Positions 22,220 to 24,285 of a DNA stretch of 24,285 bases are shown here, piece by piece. Source of the DNA: Perkinsus olseni. Lineage: Eukaryota; Perkinsozoa; Perkinsida. The DNA lies in the NCBI GenBank assembly GCA_013115125.1, contig JABANN010000510.1, forward strand, positions 1 through 24,285. The letters run 5' to 3'. The position numbers and the translations under genes were made by a program. The notes under the pieces are model-generated. The model was not told the origin of the DNA. It worked only from the letters and a program-made list of their open reading frames with translations, and searched no databases. Position 1 is the stretch's first letter. Each line of letters begins with the position of its first letter.

Positions 22220-23142
22220 ATTTAATCGGTGGATTGTGGTCGCTAGTATCCGATTAACGATGGAGGGCTATTAGGATGAGCAAGAGTATCACTCCTAGGA
22301 GGTATTCATGGAAGTCTCTCACCTGCTAGAACCATCGGATAGCCTAGCTGAGAAAGAGGATAACCATTTCACAGTATCCTTGGGAGGGCGAGTCATGATC
22401 TTTGTCGCGTGCGCGAGCTGGCCAGCTCTCTATTCTGTCCCTTCGTGTCCGTCATGACGTGACGTGAACCACGTCAGACCACCCCTTGAGGCTAGCCCAT
22501 TAATCTTGTTCATTGCTTATGGAGACGGCCTGAACACTCGGCCGAGCGATTCGGCCGATTTTGACTGGTTGAGAGATGACCACCCTAGTTTAAACCGCAA
22601 CTCTTGGACAGACATCGGTGCCGTAGGAAGATTTGGTTCGTGCGTGTGTGAGCACTTAGACAGGTTGGCTGCCATAGCTAAGCTGTGCGCTAGCTCGGCT
22701 GTAGCGAGCTAGGGAATCTGCGGGCAACTACTACTTGCACTATAGTGAAAACCACGCTATAAAACAGCTCCAGCCTGGTCCGATACTATTCAGCTGTTAG
22801 ACTTTTATCGCTGTACTTACCTGCTTCATTAGTCTCAGATAACCATCTGACCTTCACTATGCGCCCTGTACGTGCGTGCGTTGGTATACGTGCTACACCC
22901 AGATTAGCTAAGTAAGCCACAGGAGACGTTATCACTTAGCAACTCTCTCGAGTGCATTCCTACAACTTTTCAAGCCCCTTCTCAAATAGCCGCACTGTAC
23001 TGAGTTATAGTGGGGCCAGGACATATCGCTGAGCTTGCCAACTTTAGATTCGTCAGATGACTTGACAATGTCAAGTTGACATCTCTCCGTTATGACCCCC
23101 TCTCAGGTAGCTACTTTTTTTCGCAACAGTTCCACTGTCTCA
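22220..23142. other. Intergenic stretch upstream of the secreted-protein gene
   Basis: No clear gene. An exon candidate on the minus strand is mentioned under the gene at 21903. The rest reads poorly in all frames. A plus-strand frame at 22464-22712 lacks an ATG. A TATA-like CTATAAAAC occurs at about 22757 and a short hairpin at 22690-22712. Confidence 0.4.
22690..22712. repeat. Hairpin, 8-bp stem, 7-nt loop
   Basis: CTAGCTCG pairs exactly with CGAGCTAG across GCTGTAG, in intergenic sequence. No role can be assigned. Confidence 0.8.
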
Positions 23143-23690
23143 ATGGTGAACCTCTGCGCTTCTTCGGCGATAGTCACTCTGTTGCTGATGACCACGGCGG
23201 CGGGCCAGCCGACGGCTGGCACATTCCGTCACGTGGGTATCGGCTATCATTTGGGCATCGATATCGCCAAGAACCTCGATGATAGCCGGAACGCCCGTGC
23301 GAGATTCACCTTTGAAGCGACGGGCGTCGGAAAGACCGTGTCGACCGAGTTCCCCATCATCAGACGGGATAAATTGTACGATGTACCTCCATCCAACGAA
23401 CACGGATGAAGCCGCCTAGAGCGACCAGTTCATCGAGATGGGCCAGTTCTTTGATGATATTGAGAAGCTCTTCCCACAGGTCAAGATCACGCGCCGCGGA
23501 AGGCAGATATGGCGCTTCTACACAGACGATCTCCGCCTCTTCAGCGCTCCTTTCCAAGGTCGAGACCGTGCGTTTTGGAAGATAGACAGTCCGCTGAGAT
23601 CGGGGACATACCATCGATACGACCCCAACTATGGTCTGCTCAATGCGACTTTGACTATCAATGTGACTGATGTGTTTATCAAGGGTGGTA
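23143..23690 (+). pseudogene. Decayed secreted-protein gene, cut by LINE sequence
   Basis: The ATG at 23143 (the frame opens at 23092) starts a clear signal peptide, MVNLCASSAIVTLLLMTTAAG, with probable cleavage near AAG-QP. A mature domain follows (GTFRHVGIGYHLGIDIAKNL, later FTFEATGVGKTVSTEFPIIR). Near 23395-23420 the frame shifts by one and a TAG follows. The protein then resumes in another frame as DQFIEMGQFFDDIEKLFPQV through WRFYTDDLRLFSAPFQGRD. At SGTYHRYDPNYGLLNATLTI a second GTY/GTF start appears, suggesting two tandem domains. Similarity ends near 23690, where LINE sequence begins. The layout recalls lineage-specific secreted proteins of Perkinsus, known to me only in outline. A short intron across 23395-23420 would be the alternative to decay, but no GT-AG pair fits well. 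Confidence 0.5.
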
Positions 23691-24285
23691 GAAGTTGCTT
23701 TGTTTCCTATGCCTGCTCGCGGTGCAACTGCCGACACCGGAGACGTCTGTTCTTCGGGGTCGCCAAAAGGAAACACTTATACGGCGCCACTGCGGTGCCG
23801 TGCGACTTTCGAATCTATCAACGTAGAGATGCGGATATTGAATTATAATGTCCGCTCGCTAAGGGCTCACTTGGTCGAAGTGAGACATATGGCGAAGGAG
23901 TGGTTGGAGAGGGGAGTGGATGTGATAGTGTTCACAGAAACTTGGTTGAAGGCCGAAGACCCAACTCCCCGCATTAGTGGATATGTTGAAGCAGGAAGAA
24001 AGGATAGGAGTATGAATTGGGGTAGTATGGGCGGTAGAGGGGGAGGGGTACTTATTTATGTGAGAGATAAAATTGGTTACGCGGTGAATAAAATCGAGCT
24101 TAACAATGATAATCTTCATGAGGGTATCGATGTAGCGGTGGTGGATATATGCAAAAGCCAGAAGAGATCTTTGCAGCTTGTTGGAATCTACGTGCCCCCC
24201 GCGCTCTAGCGCCGCTAACGGATGAGAGATGGGAAGAATGTGTACTTGATTGGAGTAAATCAAGATCTGGGCGAGGCGTTGGTAT
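23690..24285 (+). mobile_element. APE-type LINE (non-LTR retrotransposon), 5' part of ORF2
   Basis: From ATG 23829 the protein is an exonuclease-endonuclease-phosphatase domain. It starts MRILNYNVRSLRAHLVEVRH (the N motif), continues DVIVFTETWL (the catalytic E motif), then GGRGGGVLIYVRDKIGYAV, and LVGIYVPPAL. These are the ordered motifs of LINE endonucleases, which nick target DNA to prime reverse transcription. The frame meets TAG at 24207-24209, but coding resumes in another frame (LAPLTDERWEECVLDW) to the window edge. A frameshift therefore lies near the C6 run at 24195-24200, and this copy is probably inactive. Upstream, the same frame is open to 23670. The true 5' end lies somewhere in 23680-23830 and is not fixed. 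The reverse transcriptase lies beyond the window. Confidence 0.85.

Noticed and set aside
22464-22712. Plus-strand frame of 82 codons
   Set aside because: It starts at GTG, has no domain and no splice context, and ends in a hairpin; chance ORF is more likely.

Overview
The window looks like nuclear DNA of an intron-rich, flagellated protist. Genes are cut into many short exons by GT-AG introns, several under 40 nt. There are two nuclear-type tRNA genes, an APE-type LINE, and a large gene for a flagellar central-apparatus protein. An alveolate close to Perkinsus is my best guess, from gene style and a secreted protein resembling a Perkinsus family; this is inference. No bacterial operon, CRISPR array or phage feature is visible.

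Layout. Positions 43 to about 19750 are read almost wholly from the minus strand: a C-terminal exon of an unknown gene (43-203), a weak exon (506-760), a signal-peptide membrane protein (927-3148), tRNA-Trp(CCA) (3670-3741), a very large SPAG17/PF6-like gene (3792-17770), and a gene with an IQ-like motif (17910-19747). tRNA-Leu(TAA) (6001-6080) lies inside a probable SPAG17 intron, on the same strand.

From 20149 the order is more mixed: a tiny plus-strand three-exon gene (20149-20409), two poorly resolved minus-strand genes (20954-21613 and 21903-22219), then on the plus strand a decayed secreted-protein gene (from 23143) followed by the endonuclease end of a LINE that runs off the window.

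The centrepiece is the SPAG17-like gene. Blocks matching human SPAG17, as I remember it, occur in the same order over 14 kb: an N-terminal hydrophobic block, the LEQV-type helix, the EFP/PPW segment, the PDG-type beta repeats, the helix before the coiled coil, and the C-terminal ASH-like domain. I joined exons by hand from open frames, splice sites and phase. The first eight exons and the last eight are well supported; 10.2-11.1 kb and 15.4-15.9 kb remain uncertain.

Most long ORFs here are shadows of minus-strand exons or read-through into introns. Real exons are often too short, or lack an ATG, to show up as ORFs.
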